A DNA stretch of 64,000 bases from Streptomyces sp. CA-210063 (GTDB lineage: Bacteria; Actinomycetota; Actinomycetes; Streptomycetales; Streptomycetaceae): the NCBI RefSeq assembly GCF_024612015.1, contig NZ_CP102512.1:9238001-9302000 (forward strand), read 5' to 3'. The notes beneath the pieces were generated by a model that was given only the letters and a program-made list of their open reading frames with translations, did no database searches and was not told where the DNA came from. Both the position numbers and the translations under genes were made by a program. Positions 8,888 through 21,506 of this stretch are shown here, piece after piece; the first letter of the stretch is position 1; each line of letters opens with the position of its first letter.

Positions 8888-9208
8888 AAGTCCATCGGGC
8901 AGCAGGGGCACGTGCGTATGCCAGTATCGTCGCCGCGGCCCGGCGGAAGACACCGGGGGTCCCACCGGCCTCCGCCTCGGCCGCGCGACCTTCCCGGAGG
9001 TACCCACCGCTGCCCACCTCCCCGGTCGCGGCGGGACTCGCATCCAGGGACGACATCGGTCACGCCCGACTCGTCCGCCCGTCGTCACCCGGACGGGCGC
9101 ACTCCGTTCGCCGGCCTGACCACCACCCGCGCCGCTACGGACCCCGACGCACGTGCTGGAGGCGTCGGTGAGGAGTTTTCGACTCTCCCGGCCGGGGACT
9201 CGGTGCTC
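8888..9208. other. divergent intergenic region, 321 bp
   Basis: Promoter-bearing gap between the coiled-coil gene and the flavin-type oxidoreductase gene. No additional gene and no clear palindromic operator were seen. Confidence 0.5.
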
Positions 9209-10180
9209 ATGGTGCACATCGGATACACGATGATGACCGAGCAGGCCGGCCCCCGTGAGCTCGTCGACCATGTGGTTCGGGCCGAGGGCGCGGGGTTCGA
9301 CTTCTCGGTGACCTCCGACCACTACTTCCCGTGGCTGCGCTCGCAGGGCCACTCGCCGTACGCGTGGAGCGTGCTGGGCGCGGCCGCCCAGGCGACCTCG
9401 CACATTCCGCTGATGACGTACGTGACCTGCCCGACGTTCCGCTATCACCCGGCGGTGGTGGCGCAGAAGGCGGCGACGATGCAGTTGCTGTCGCAGGGGC
9501 GGTTCCGGCTGGGGCTCGGCTCGGGCGAGAACCTCAACGAACACGTGGTGGGCGGCGGCTGGCCGTCCGTGAACGTACGGCACGAAATGCTCGAGGAGGC
9601 GGTGGAGATCATCCGGGCGCTCTTCGAGGGCGGCCATGTGAACCACCATGGGGCGCACTACGACGTGGAGTCCGCCCGGCTGTGGGACCTGCCGGACGAG
9701 CCGCCGCCCCTCGGCATCGCCGTCTCCGGCGAGCACTCCTGCGCCCTCGCGGGCAGGCTCGCCGACCTGGTCATCGCCACGGAGCCCGAGCCGGGGCTGC
9801 TCCAGGCCTTCGACCGGCACGGCGGCGCGGGCAAGCCGCGCGTGGGCCAGCTGCCGGTCTGCTACGACCCCGACCGCGACACGGCGGTCCGGCGCGCGCA
9901 CGACCAGTTCCGCTGGTTCGGCGGCGGCTGGAAGGTCAACTCCGAGCTGCCGCACCCGGATTCGTTCGCATCGGCCACGCAGTTCGTCACGCCCGACGAC
10001 GTCGCCGCGTCCATCCCGTGCGGCGACGATCCGGAGGCCTTCGTCGAGGCCGTACGCCCGTACGCCGAGGCCGGGTTCACCGAGATCGCCCTGGTGCAGA
10101 TCGGCGGCGAGTCGCAGCCCGCGTATCTGGACTGGTCGGAGAAGACACTGCTGCCCGCCGTGCGCGACGCCTTCGCATGA
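9209..10180 (+). CDS. F420-dependent LLM-class oxidoreductase, G6PDH-like
   Basis: Encodes 323 aa. Start ATG 9209 gives IGYTMMTEQAGP, the usual beginning of this family. Luciferase-like TIM-barrel enzymes of the F420-dependent glucose-6-phosphate dehydrogenase group use deazaflavin F420 to oxidise or reduce small organics in the cytosol. Family hallmarks include TSDHYFPWLRSQGHSPY, FRLGLGSGENLNEHVVG, RHEMLEEAVEIIRALFEGG and the later AVSGEHSCALAGRLADLVIATEPE. Length is normal. The substrate cannot be told from the sequence. It stands alone and converges on the xylanase operon across a terminator-like hairpin. Confidence 0.88.
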   Translation: MVHIGYTMMTEQAGPRELVDHVVRAEGAGFDFSVTSDHYFPWLRSQGHSPYAWSVLGAAAQATSHIPLMTYVTCPTFRYHPAVVAQKAATMQLLSQGRFRLGLGSGENLNEHVVGGGWPSVNVRHEMLEEAVEIIRALFEGGHVNHHGAHYDVESARLWDLPDEPPPLGIAVSGEHSCALAGRLADLVIATEPEPGLLQAFDRHGGAGKPRVGQLPVCYDPDRDTAVRRAHDQFRWFGGGWKVNSELPHPDSFASATQFVTPDDVAASIPCGDDPEAFVEAVRPYAEAGFTEIALVQIGGESQPAYLDWSEKTLLPAVRDAFA

Positions 10181-10235
10181 CGCCACGCCACTCCGAGGCG
10201 AGAGCTGACCGAGCATCGCCACTCCTGCCGGGCAC

Positions 10236-10273
10236 GCGAAACGCTCGGCCGGGAACCCAGCCGAGCGTCTCGC
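10236..10273. terminator. bidirectional hairpin between convergent genes
   Basis: Perfect 9-bp arms ACGCTCGGC (10241-10249) and GCCGAGCGT (10260-10268), with flanking GCGA/TCGC that can extend the stem. It lies between the stops of the oxidoreductase (10180) and the xylanase (10311). There is no long T-run, as is common in Streptomyces. Confidence 0.7.
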
Positions 10274-10310
10274 GAAGCTCCTGGCCGCAGCCGCAGCCAG
10301 GTGCTCTCGG

Positions 10311-14037
<3,727 letters not shown>

Positions 14038-14214
14038 GGCGTTCTCCTTGCGTGGCCGGGCCGTTGTGGTTGGCGCGTGGAGCAGCCGTCAGCCTCAGGG
14101 CTGAGCGGCGGGTGCCGTTCGCGATGTCGGAGTTCGACCGACACATCGAGCACTCCGGATGATAGAAGGCCGATACATCCCGTCAATGCCCCTCGCATGA
14201 TGCGGTTTCTACAT

Positions 14215-14226
14215 CGAAATATTTCG
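14215..14226. promoter_or_regulatory. perfect palindrome CGAAATATTTCG, candidate xylan-regulon operator
   Basis: A perfect 12-bp palindrome lies in the 453-bp region between the divergent GH43 operon and the feruloyl esterase. A second related string, CTCTTTCGG, follows at once. Its placement suits a repressor controlling both directions, in the manner of LacI-type xylan regulators. No other gene is seen in the gap 14038-14490. Confidence 0.5.
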
Positions 14227-14341
14227 CTCTTTCGGTGTGCCGGAAGCGCTGGACGTCGACCTCCTCCCCCGCGGTCTCGCGCCTGGTCGGCGTGCGCTTG
14301 GAGCTGATGCTTTGATCGCGGAGCCGGTAAATCCCAGGGTA

Positions 14342-14369
14342 TTGACATGTTTGGCCGTCTCCCTAATAG
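14342..14369 (+). promoter_or_regulatory. candidate promoter for the feruloyl esterase
   Basis: TTGACA at 14342-14347 is a full -35 match. TAATAG at 14364-14369, after a 16-bp spacer, is a partial -10 match. It lies about 120 bp before the start of the esterase gene. Confidence 0.35.
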
Positions 14370-14490
14370 TCCGGGACAGCCCTGGGACGGATTCCGCTTC
14401 GATCGTGAGTATGTCCGAATCTTGCGGTCCTCCTTGATGTGTCAGGCGCGCGACATTCAGTCCGTTCGTGTTCTCGGAAAGGTGAGCCAA

Positions 14491-15759
14491 GTGATCTCTA
14501 GGGCAAGATCCCTCTTACGGCCCGCCGTGGTCGCGGTGCTGCTCGTCCTGGCCCTGGGGAGCACCGCGCTCCCGGCCTCCGGCGCGGCTGCCGCCTCCGT
14601 GCGTACCGCCGCCGCGACCCCCGGCTGCGGCAAGGCACCCGCACTGACGAGTGGTACACACACGATCCAGAGCGGCGGCAAGAACCGGAGCTTCATCCTG
14701 CGGATCCCGGACGGCTACGACCGGAACCGCGCCTACCGGCTGGTCTTCGGGTTCCACTGGCTGGGCGGCACCTCGACCGACGTCGCCACGGGCCGCACCG
14801 TGGAGACGGGCACCTGGGCCTACTACGGGCTCCAGCGACTGGCGAACAACAGCGCCATCTTCGTCGCGCCCCAGGGCCTCAACAACGGCTGGGCGAACGC
14901 GGGCGGCGAAGACGTCACCTTCGTCGATGACATGATCAAGCGGATCGACGCCGGTCTGTGCGTCGACACGACGCAGCGCTTCGCTCTGGGATTCAGCTAT
15001 GGCGCCGCCATGTCGTACGCGCTCGCGTGTTCCCGGGCGACGGTCTTCCGCGCGGTCGCCGTCCAGAGCGGCGGACAGCTCAGCGGATGCGGCGCCGGCA
15101 CCCAGCCCATCGCCTACCTGGGGGTGCATGGTCTCAGGGACAGCGTCCTCGGCATCTCCGGCGGACGGACGATGCGGGACAGGTTCGTCAGGAACAACGG
15201 CTGCACTCCGCAAAACCCGCCGGAGCCGGCGCAGGGCAGCCTGACGCACCGGGTCACCACCTACTCGGGGTGCAGGGCCGGGTATCCGGTCGCCTGGGCC
15301 GCGTTCGACGAAGGACACATCGCCGCTCCGCAGGACGGGGCCGGCGGTGACAGCGGCTCCAGGACCTGGCTGCCCGGGGAGGTGTGGAAGTTCTTCACAC
15401 AGTTCCAGAACTCCACGCCGTCGCCGGGGACTTCGGCCTGCCGCATCAGCCACACCGGCAGCGGGTGGAGCACCGGACTGACCTCGAACATCACCCTCAC
15501 CAACACCGGCCCCACCGCGATCGACGGCTGGTCCCTGGTCTTCACCCTGCCCGGCGGCCAGGCCATCACCTCCGGCTGGAACGCCGACTACTCGCCCGGA
15601 TCCGGCCGGGTGACGGCCAGGAACGTCTCCCACAACGCCACCATCGCTCCGGGCGCGTCCGTCGACATCGGCTTCCAGGCCACCCACACCGGCGATACCA
15701 CCTCGCCGAACTCGTACACGCTCAACGGCACCGCCTGCGCCGTCACAGGAGTTCGGTGA
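14491..15759 (+). CDS. secreted feruloyl esterase (CE1-like) with CBM2
   Basis: Encodes 422 aa from GTG 14491, placed after AAAGGTGAG; GTG 14482 is an alternative. A Sec signal peptide spans residues 1-33. The alpha/beta-hydrolase domain (45-305) carries FGFHWLGG, the nucleophile Ser169 in GFSYG, and probable Asp217 (HGLRDS) and His276 (DEGHIA). This layout is that of PHB-depolymerase-like feruloyl/acetylxylan esterases that free ferulate from arabinoxylan. After a Ser/Pro linker, residues 315-422 are a family 2 cellulose/xylan-binding module (GWSTGLTSNITLTNTGPT, SGWNADY). It completes the arabinoxylan locus with the divergent GH43 and GH10-GH62 genes. Confidence 0.88.
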   Translation: MISRARSLLRPAVVAVLLVLALGSTALPASGAAAASVRTAAATPGCGKAPALTSGTHTIQSGGKNRSFILRIPDGYDRNRAYRLVFGFHWLGGTSTDVATGRTVETGTWAYYGLQRLANNSAIFVAPQGLNNGWANAGGEDVTFVDDMIKRIDAGLCVDTTQRFALGFSYGAAMSYALACSRATVFRAVAVQSGGQLSGCGAGTQPIAYLGVHGLRDSVLGISGGRTMRDRFVRNNGCTPQNPPEPAQGSLTHRVTTYSGCRAGYPVAWAAFDEGHIAAPQDGAGGDSGSRTWLPGEVWKFFTQFQNSTPSPGTSACRISHTGSGWSTGLTSNITLTNTGPTAIDGWSLVFTLPGGQAITSGWNADYSPGSGRVTARNVSHNATIAPGASVDIGFQATHTGDTTSPNSYTLNGTACAVTGVR

Positions 15760-15868
15760 AGTGACCAGAGGGCCCGGCCACGCGCGGAAGCGAGGTCCGC
15801 GGGCGCCTGGAGGATGACCTCGCCCCCGCCCGCCGGCCACGAGTACCCGCATGTTCGGGGTGCTTGTC

Positions 15869-15902
15869 GCCATCCGCGGCGAGAGCCTTCGCCGCGGATG
15901 GC
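15869..15902. terminator. 14-bp perfect hairpin
   Basis: Arms 15869-15882 and 15889-15902 pair perfectly (GCCATCCGCGGCGA with its complement) around a 6-base loop. It lies between the feruloyl esterase stop and the convergent GH12 remnant, a good place for a transcription terminator. Confidence 0.7.
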
Positions 15903-15972
15903 CGTCAAGGCGCCGGGCGGCACTCGAGCCCCGCCGCCAGTCACGTCATGCCCTGGTGCAGGCGGTCCCGTG

Positions 15973-16203
15973 TCAGTCCACGGGCACGGCCTGCCGGACG
16001 AGTCCATCACGTTCTGCGAAGCTCCAGCTGCCGATCGCCGACGGGGCGACGAAGGACAGCACGTCGTCGGACCCGTTGTTGCCCGACCACACCTGCCAGG
16101 TGCGTCCACCCACGGTGGCCGTGCCGACCTGGGAACCGATGGGCTGGATCGCCGGGATCCCACCCGGCGGGGTGACGGCGTTGCCTGCCTGCGAGTCCGC
16201 CAC
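15973..16203 (-). pseudogene. GH12 endoglucanase fragment
   Basis: The 76-residue frame contains [21 protein letters not shown] then [17 protein letters not shown], the typical C-terminal third of Streptomyces GH12 cellulases. The signal peptide, catalytic core and both catalytic Glu residues are missing, and the end diverges after [12 protein letters not shown]. It is a relic next to the xylan locus, suggesting that the locus once included a cellulase. Confidence 0.8.
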
Positions 16204-16216
16204 GGCCCGAGCGACC

Positions 16217-17338
16217 TCAGTCCGCGTTGAGGGGAATCCGCAGCCGCACCCGGTAGCCGCCCTCCGTGGTCGGGCCCGCCTCCAGGGTGCCGTGCAGGAT
16301 GTCGGCCCGTTCCCGCAGGCCGACCAAGCCCTGGTGCGAACCGGGGAGGGAGAGAGAAGGACGCGTGGGCGGGGTGTTGGTGACGGTCACTCCGACGTCG
16401 TCACCGTCCTGCCACAGCTCGACGCGGGCCGTGGCGCCGGGAGCGTGCTTGCGGACGTTGGTCAGCGCCTCCTGGACCGTGCGGTAGAGAGCCCGTTGGG
16501 CCGGTGTGCCCACGGTGGGCGGGAGTTCACCCTTCAGCTGTGTGTGAGTGCCGCTTGACTCCACCAGTTTGTGCAGGTCGGCCAGGGTGGGCTGAGGAGT
16601 CAGCTCGGTGGCGTCGCCGCCGGAGGCACGCAGCAGCGTGACCATGGTGCGCAGTTCGTCGAGTGTGGTGACGCTGAGCGAACGGATCGTTCGAGCGGCC
16701 TCTTGGGCATTCGCGTCCGGGCCGGCGACCTGCAAGGCTCCGGCCTGTACGGCGATCAGGCTGACCTGGTGGGAGACCACGTCGTGCATCTCGCGGGCCA
16801 GCTGGGCGCGTTCGCGGGCGAGCATGGCCTGCGCGTGCAAAGCCCGCTCGTGCTCCCTGGCCTCCTCGATCTCCACCAGCCGCCGCGCCAGGTCCCGGTG
16901 CGCCTGGAGGAGCTGCCCGAAGAGGACCGGGGCGACAGCGGTGGCCAGGCTGTACACGAAGTCGATCAGCGTCATCGTCCGGCCGACCTCGGCGAAACTG
17001 GCCAGGGGCCACGGAACGCTGCTCGCCACGGCGGCCAGGGCGACGCACCCCGCGAGGAGAGGACGGTTGCGGGAGCGTTCGGCCAGGGTGAACAGCGCCA
17101 CGAGCGGGGCGACGGCGACCGGCTCCGTCAGCGCGACCGGCAGGGTGAGCAGGAAGGCGCCGAGCGGGAACCTGCGCCGGAAGGCCAACGCGGCGCACCC
17201 GAGCGAGGCCGGCGCAACGCCGGGAGGCGTGTCGTCCCAGAGGTTCAGCAGCCATACGTCCACGGCTGCCACCGCCACCAGGACCATGTCGACGACCGGC
17301 GCGGGCACACGCTCCCACAGGGCGCGTGCGCGATTCAT
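16217..17338 (-). CDS. two-component sensor histidine kinase, NarL-type (HisKA_3)
   Basis: Encodes 373 aa; its ATG overlaps the stop of the upstream regulator gene as ATGA. The N-terminus has about five hydrophobic segments (15-33, 42-52, 58-70, 76-86, 94-110, 124-142) and no large extracellular loop. Dimerisation and phosphoacceptor region: [21 protein letters not shown] with His185. The ATPase has the N box [12 protein letters not shown] and G box [16 protein letters not shown]. It should autophosphorylate and pass phosphate to the paired regulator. The signal is unknown. It lies beside a GH12 relic and a fragment graveyard, so context does not reveal the target. Confidence 0.93.
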   Translation of the reverse strand: MNRARALWERVPAPVVDMVLVAVAAVDVWLLNLWDDTPPGVAPASLGCAALAFRRRFPLGAFLLTLPVALTEPVAVAPLVALFTLAERSRNRPLLAGCVALAAVASSVPWPLASFAEVGRTMTLIDFVYSLATAVAPVLFGQLLQAHRDLARRLVEIEEAREHERALHAQAMLARERAQLAREMHDVVSHQVSLIAVQAGALQVAGPDANAQEAARTIRSLSVTTLDELRTMVTLLRASGGDATELTPQPTLADLHKLVESSGTHTQLKGELPPTVGTPAQRALYRTVQEALTNVRKHAPGATARVELWQDGDDVGVTVTNTPPTRPSLSLPGSHQGLVGLRERADILHGTLEAGPTTEGGYRVRLRIPLNAD

Positions 17339-18006
17339 CGTCTGGCCTCCGGCCGCGGGCCCTCGTCGAGCAGCCCGGCCCGCTGCGCCAGCAGTGCGGC
17401 CTGCACCCGGCTCGTCACACGAAGCTTCATGAGGATCGCGCTGACGTGGTCCTTCACGGTGCCGGCACCCAGGTGGATGCGCGCCCCGATGTCGGCGTTC
17501 GACAGGCCCTCCGCCACCAGGACGAGGACATCGCGCTCCCGCGCGGTGAGCAACCGGACTCTGGCCGCCTCCTCGTCGACGGCGGCCTCGGTGCGGGGGT
17601 GGCTGTGCAGCAGGGTGCGCGACGCCTTGGGGGACAGCACCACGCCGCCCGCGGCAAGGGTGCGCACCAGGTGGGCCAGCTGCTCCGGCTCGGTGTCCTT
17701 GAGCAGGAAACCGGCGGCGCCGGAGTGCAGCGCGGTCAGGATGTACTCGTCGGCGTCGAACGTGGTCAGCATCGCCACGACGGGAGCGTCCGGCCTGGTG
17801 CGCAGCTCGCGCAGCACCGTGAGCCCGTCGACGTCCGGCATCCGGATGTCCAGCAGCACCACGTCGGGCCGCTCCCGGCGGACGGTCTCCACGGCTTCGC
17901 CGCCGCTCGCGGTCGCGACGACCTCGATGTCGTCGGACGCGCCCAGAATGAGCCCGAACCCCGACCGGACCAGAGCCTCGTCGTCCACCACCACTACCCG
18001 GATCAC
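17335..18006 (-). CDS. two-component response regulator, NarL/LuxR family
   Basis: Encodes 223 aa. The receiver domain (1-120) has the acidic pair VVVDDE, phosphoacceptor Asp53 in LLDIRMPDVDG, the conserved Thr in MLTTFD and Lys in FLLKDT. A LuxR-type HTH occupies residues about 150-210 (LTARERDVLVLVAEGLSNAD, then LGAGTVKDHVSAILMKL). It is the first gene of a two-gene operon with the kinase. No operator was identified in the upstream region, which runs into the tandem repeat and pseudogene region. Confidence 0.95.
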   Translation of the reverse strand: MIRVVVVDDEALVRSGFGLILGASDDIEVVATASGGEAVETVRRERPDVVLLDIRMPDVDGLTVLRELRTRPDAPVVAMLTTFDADEYILTALHSGAAGFLLKDTEPEQLAHLVRTLAAGGVVLSPKASRTLLHSHPRTEAAVDEEAARVRLLTARERDVLVLVAEGLSNADIGARIHLGAGTVKDHVSAILMKLRVTSRVQAALLAQRAGLLDEGPRPEARR

Positions 18007-18195
18007 GTGCGCTCCGCCTCACCTTCGTCCCTACCCCCGGCGTTTACCGCCTCGACCCTAAAGCCCCGGAGCGTCCCTGCAGCCCCTGGAATGGCAGCTC
18101 CAGTCACCCGGCGGGGTATCACCCTCCGGTCGGCAGGGGCACGGCAGCCTTGCGCCGGATACTCCGCGGCCCGCCCGTTTTTCAGGCTGAGAACC

Positions 18196-18640
18196 ATGAC
18201 GCAGCACTCGGACACCGCGGTGCGTCCGGGCGACGGGAAGTCCCCGATACACGGGAAGTCCCCGATACACGGGAAGCCCTCGATGCACGAGAAGCCCTCG
18301 ATACACGGGTAGTCCCCGATACGCGAGAACTCCTCGGTACGAGAGAGAGCCGAACCCACCCCCGGCAGGCTGGGCACGCCCCGCGCGCCGGGCGTGGGCA
18401 AGGCTGATCGGTCTGGACCGTCGAGGTGATCCTCGCCTTCTACGGCGTGTACTTCCTGCTCGTCCCGCCGCTGTACCGGCTCGGCGCCGACCCCCTGTCC
18501 CCGCTCTTCACCGGCACGTACCCGGCTCTGACGTGGATCCCGTTCGGGAACGCCGGCATGGCCGTCGCCCGTCTCGGCCTGACCGCCACCGCCACCGCCA
18601 CCGCCGTACGTATGCGCGCCTCGCGCCTGCGCCGCCTGGC
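18196..18640 (+). pseudogene. decayed DUF418-type membrane protein, paralogue of the gene at 27171
   Basis: Fragments match the intact gene in order. GCTGATCGGTCTGGACC at 18403-18419 corresponds to LIGLD. After a gap of about 275 bp relative to the intact gene, 18426-18640 encodes ILAFYGVYFLLVPPLYRLG, then TGTYPALTWIPFGNAGMAVA with a second deletion of about 120 bp between them. The start ATG 18196 leads into an 18-bp tandem repeat not found in the intact copy. The gene cannot make a working protein. Confidence 0.78.
18235..18342. repeat. 18-bp tandem repeat, six units
   Basis: Six head-to-tail 18-bp units start at 18235, 18253, 18271, 18289, 18307 and 18325. The first two are identical (GGGAAGTCCCCGATACAC) and later ones drift by one to six bases. 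In the pseudogene frame they encode a GKSPIH hexapeptide repeat, broken by a stop at 18310-18312. Confidence 0.92.
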
Positions 18641-18663
18641 CGGGCCGGTCGCGGTGCCTTCGT

Positions 18664-18822
18664 TCAGGACGTCGTGCCGGTCACCGTGCTTCCCGACTTG
18701 GTCACGTAGTACGTCGTGGTGGCGCCGCTCCAGAAGTGGAAGGTGAGCTTCACGCGCGTGTCACCCTTCACCGCGTCGAGGAAGGCGGGGGTGAGGCGGA
18801 TGGCCTTCTTGGCCTTGTCCTG
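18664..18822 (-). pseudogene. C-terminal fragment of a secreted protein, X2-like Ig module
   Basis: The minus-strand frame ends AIRLTPAFLDAVKGDTRVKL, TFHFWSGATTTYYVTKSGST. This resembles the last strands of the X2-type immunoglobulin-like modules attached to glycoside hydrolases. Upstream of about 18822 the frame runs into the complement of a CBM13 fragment, so the rest of the gene is lost. Confidence 0.55.
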
Positions 18823-19078
18823 CGTCCGCAGCGGCAAGGCCCTCGACGACAACGGCAGCACCAGCGACGGCGCGGCGATGCTGCAGTGGACCGACAACGG
18901 CAGCCCCCGGCAGCAGTGGGCCATCACCGCGCTGGGCGGTGGCGCGTACCGGCTCACCAACCGGCACAGCGGCAAGGTGCTGGACAACGGCAACACCGAC
19001 ACGGAGGGGAGCACCATCATCCAGTGGTCCGCCAACGGCGGCTCCCCGCAGCAGTGGAACCTGACCAGGATCGGCTGA
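18823..19078 (+). pseudogene. ricin-type beta-trefoil (CBM13) fragment
   Basis: From 18823 the frame reads VRSGKALDDNGSTSDGAAML, QWTDNGSPRQQW, then HSGKVLDNGNTDTEGSTIIQ ending QQWNLTRIG. These are two CBM13 repeats with the QxW signature, at the C-terminus of what was a secreted hydrolase. The open frame continues upstream to 18716 only through antisense of the neighbouring fragment. There is no signal peptide or catalytic domain. Confidence 0.75.
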
Positions 19079-19142
19079 GTGCACCGGGGGGCGGGCATCT
19101 TGGTCCCCTCAGGCGACGCTGAACGGCGCGGGCCCGAGGTCT

Positions 19143-20120
19143 CTACACGGAACTCGTACGTGCCACGCGAACCCGCGCCTCGTGCCGTTCGAGCACAAGG
19201 CGGGCCGTACGGGCCATGGCCTCGTCGACCATCTCACCTTGGAAGGTCACGGCGCCCGTCCCGTCCCTCTGTGCCGCCTCGACCGCCGCGATCAGCTCGG
19301 CGCAGCGGGCGAGTTCGGCGGAGCTGGGAGAGAACACCTCGTTGATCACGGGGACATGGGAGGGATGGATCGCCATCATGCCCTCGTAGCCGAGGGAGCG
19401 GTTCTGTTCGGCGAAAGCGCGTAGTCCCGCCAGGTCGGTGATGCGCGTCCACAATCCGCTGACCGGGCAGGGCACTCCGGCTGCCCTGACGTCCAGCAGA
19501 ACACGGGCGCGCAGTGCCGCCGTTTCGGTTCCCTCGGGGCTCCAGCGGTAGCCGACGGCGCGTTCCACGTCGCCGCCGGGGGCGCTGAGAGCGCCCACGT
19601 AGGCGATGCGCGAGGCGGCTCGCGCGATGTCGTAGGCCTCGCGCAGGCCGCGCGCCGTCTCCAGCAGGGGCACCAGGGCGACCCGGCCCGGCGGCAGGCC
19701 CTGTTCCTGTTCGCACCAGCCCAGCAGCCGGTCGGCAAGCTCCACGTCCTGGGCGCGGCGGACCTTGGGAAGGACGACACCGGCGAGCCCGGGCCGTACG
19801 ACCGCTCGCAGTTCCTCGGCCCCCGCCCAGTCGTCCAGCGGGTTGACACGGACGAACAACGCCATCCGTCCCGCCTGATCGGGTGGCGCGGCGGCGGCCC
19901 GTGCGACGGCGTCGGCCACCTGCGCGCGGGCGGCGAGCCTCCCCGAGGCGGGCACCGCGTCCTCCAGGTCGAGGACGGCCGCGTCGGCGCCCGCCGCCCG
20001 GGCCTTGGGCAGCCAGTCGGTTCTCGTGCCGGGGACGAAGAGCAGGGAGCGCAGCGGGGGCCGGTCGACCACTCCCGCGTCCACCTCGGCAGGTCTCTTC
20101 GAAGACGCCTCAGATGACAT
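19143..20120 (-). CDS. CitE-like (HpcH/HpaI-family) acyl-CoA lyase
   Basis: Encodes 325 aa from ATG 20120, which overlaps the end of the CoA-transferase gene by 11 bp. Family motifs are RSLLFVPGTRTDWLPKA, AAVLDLEDAVP (metal-binding acids), LFVRVNPLDD, VLPKVRRAQD and VPLLETARGL, then MMAIHPSHVPVINEVFSP. Such stand-alone CitE-like lyases cleave 3-hydroxyacyl-CoAs such as malyl-CoA, beta-methylmalyl-CoA or citramalyl-CoA to acetyl-CoA plus a 2-oxoacid or glyoxylate. Coupling to a class III CoA-transferase fits activation of a hydroxy-dicarboxylate followed by cleavage. The exact substrate is inference. Confidence 0.88.
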   Translation of the reverse strand: MSSEASSKRPAEVDAGVVDRPPLRSLLFVPGTRTDWLPKARAAGADAAVLDLEDAVPASGRLAARAQVADAVARAAAAPPDQAGRMALFVRVNPLDDWAGAEELRAVVRPGLAGVVLPKVRRAQDVELADRLLGWCEQEQGLPPGRVALVPLLETARGLREAYDIARAASRIAYVGALSAPGGDVERAVGYRWSPEGTETAALRARVLLDVRAAGVPCPVSGLWTRITDLAGLRAFAEQNRSLGYEGMMAIHPSHVPVINEVFSPSSAELARCAELIAAVEAAQRDGTGAVTFQGEMVDEAMARTARLVLERHEARVRVARTSSV

Positions 20121-21327
20121 CGCTCTTCTCCAGGTCGGCCAGCTCGTCCGCACTGAGCCCCAGCCACTGCCCGTAGACCAGGTGGTTGTCCTGTCCGAGG
20201 GCGGGACCCGTCCGCCAGACCCGGCCGGGCCGCTGCCGGAAGTGCGGGATCACCGCCTGCATACGTACCGGACCGAGATCGGGGTCATCGACGGTGACGA
20301 TGTCCTCGCGTTCGGCGTACACGGGGTCGGCGGCGATGTCCGCGGCGTCGAACACCCGTGAGGCCACGACTTCGGCGCGGGTGAACTCCTTCAGGCACTC
20401 GCCGGTGCCGCGCTCCGCCACCCAGTTCCGCAGACCTTCGTCCAACTGCGCGCGCCGGTCGTACTGTTGCTCCGCCGTGGCGAACTCCTCCTCGGGGAGC
20501 CCCAGCAGACGGGCGATGTTACGCACCGAGCGCAGCGTCGCGGACGTCACCGTGATCCACTCGCCGTCGCGGGAGCGGTAGGTGTTGATCACGGCCCCGG
20601 GGGCGACCGCCAGTTGGTTGCCGGAGCGTTCGGGCACTCGTCCCAACTGGTCGTGGACGATGACCTGCCACTCGACGAGACGGAACAGGGACTCGAAGAG
20701 AGCGAGGTCGATCCACTCGCCGTCGAATCCGGGGTCGTGGTCACGGCGGTGGAGAGCGGCCAGGACGGCGTAGGCGCCCATCAGGCCGGTCACGGCGTCG
20801 CCGTGGGAGAAGCCGGTGTGGACGGGCGGACCGTCGGGAAAACCGGTCAGATGGACGACTCCGCTGCGCGCCTCACCCATCTTGCCGAAGCCGGGGGCGT
20901 CCGCCTGCGATGACGTGGCGCCGAAGCCGGAGATCTGCAGCAGCACGGCCCGGGGGTTGATCCGGTGCACGGAGTCCCAGTCGAGTCCCCAGCTGCGCAG
21001 GCGCCCCGCGCGCAGGGTGACGATGACGACGTCCGCCCAGGCGACGAGCCGGTGGGCGACGAGTCGGCCGGCCTCGTGGTGCAGATCGAGGGTGACCGAG
21101 CGTTTGTTGCGGCCGGCGACCTTGAACCACAGGGGGACACCGTCACGTTGAGGCCCCATGGCGCGGGCCGCGTCTCCGGCGCCGGGGGGTTCCACGTGTA
21201 CGACGTCGGCCCCTTGGTCGGCGAGCATCGAGCCCGCCAACGGACCGGCCACCACATGGGCGAACTCGACCACTTTCAGCCCGTGCAACTGCCCGCTTCC
21301 GGCGCTGTTCCGCTCGTCGTCCGACAC
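20110..21327 (-). CDS. class III (CaiB/BaiF) CoA-transferase
   Basis: Encodes 405 aa. GTG 21327 is the start, 7 bases from AAGGAG. It moves CoA between an acyl-CoA donor and a carboxylic acid. Motifs are LKVVEFAHVVAGPLAGSMLA, GADVVHVEPP, FKVAGRNKRSVTLDL and the catalytic Asp177 in TGFSHGDAVTG. Length is normal. The downstream CitE-like lyase overlaps by 11 bp, so the two are translationally coupled. The upstream gap carries a palindrome identical in arms to one at the LysR/transporter promoter. Probable role: making the CoA ester of a transported di- or tricarboxylate (inference). Confidence 0.92.
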   Translation of the reverse strand: MSDDERNSAGSGQLHGLKVVEFAHVVAGPLAGSMLADQGADVVHVEPPGAGDAARAMGPQRDGVPLWFKVAGRNKRSVTLDLHHEAGRLVAHRLVAWADVVIVTLRAGRLRSWGLDWDSVHRINPRAVLLQISGFGATSSQADAPGFGKMGEARSGVVHLTGFPDGPPVHTGFSHGDAVTGLMGAYAVLAALHRRDHDPGFDGEWIDLALFESLFRLVEWQVIVHDQLGRVPERSGNQLAVAPGAVINTYRSRDGEWITVTSATLRSVRNIARLLGLPEEEFATAEQQYDRRAQLDEGLRNWVAERGTGECLKEFTRAEVVASRVFDAADIAADPVYAEREDIVTVDDPDLGPVRMQAVIPHFRQRPGRVWRTGPALGQDNHLVYGQWLGLSADELADLEKSDVI

Positions 21328-21465
21328 CGATGCGCTCCTTTGCCCCTGCTGTTCCGCGTGGGTCCCCGACAGCGTCGTCCGCGTGGGTGCGGCACGGCCG
21401 TCGCCGTTGTCTTCAGACTGCCGGAGCGGAGAAATGCCTGTCGAGCAACAGAAGGCCATCAATCA

Positions 21466-21480
21466 ATGCGAAAAACGCAT
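21466..21480. promoter_or_regulatory. ATGCG-N5-CGCAT palindrome upstream of the CoA-transferase
   Basis: ATGCGAAAAACGCAT has perfect 5-bp arms about 140 bp before the CoA-transferase start. The same arms and spacing recur at 22468-22482 between lysR and the transporter, so this is a probable LysR binding site. Confidence 0.6.
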
Positions 21481-21506
21481 GAATAGGGGAGGGGTCGGTA
21501 CCGGCC

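Noticed and set aside
18235..18342. CRISPR-like array at the 18-bp repeat
   Set aside because: No spacers between units and no cas genes nearby.
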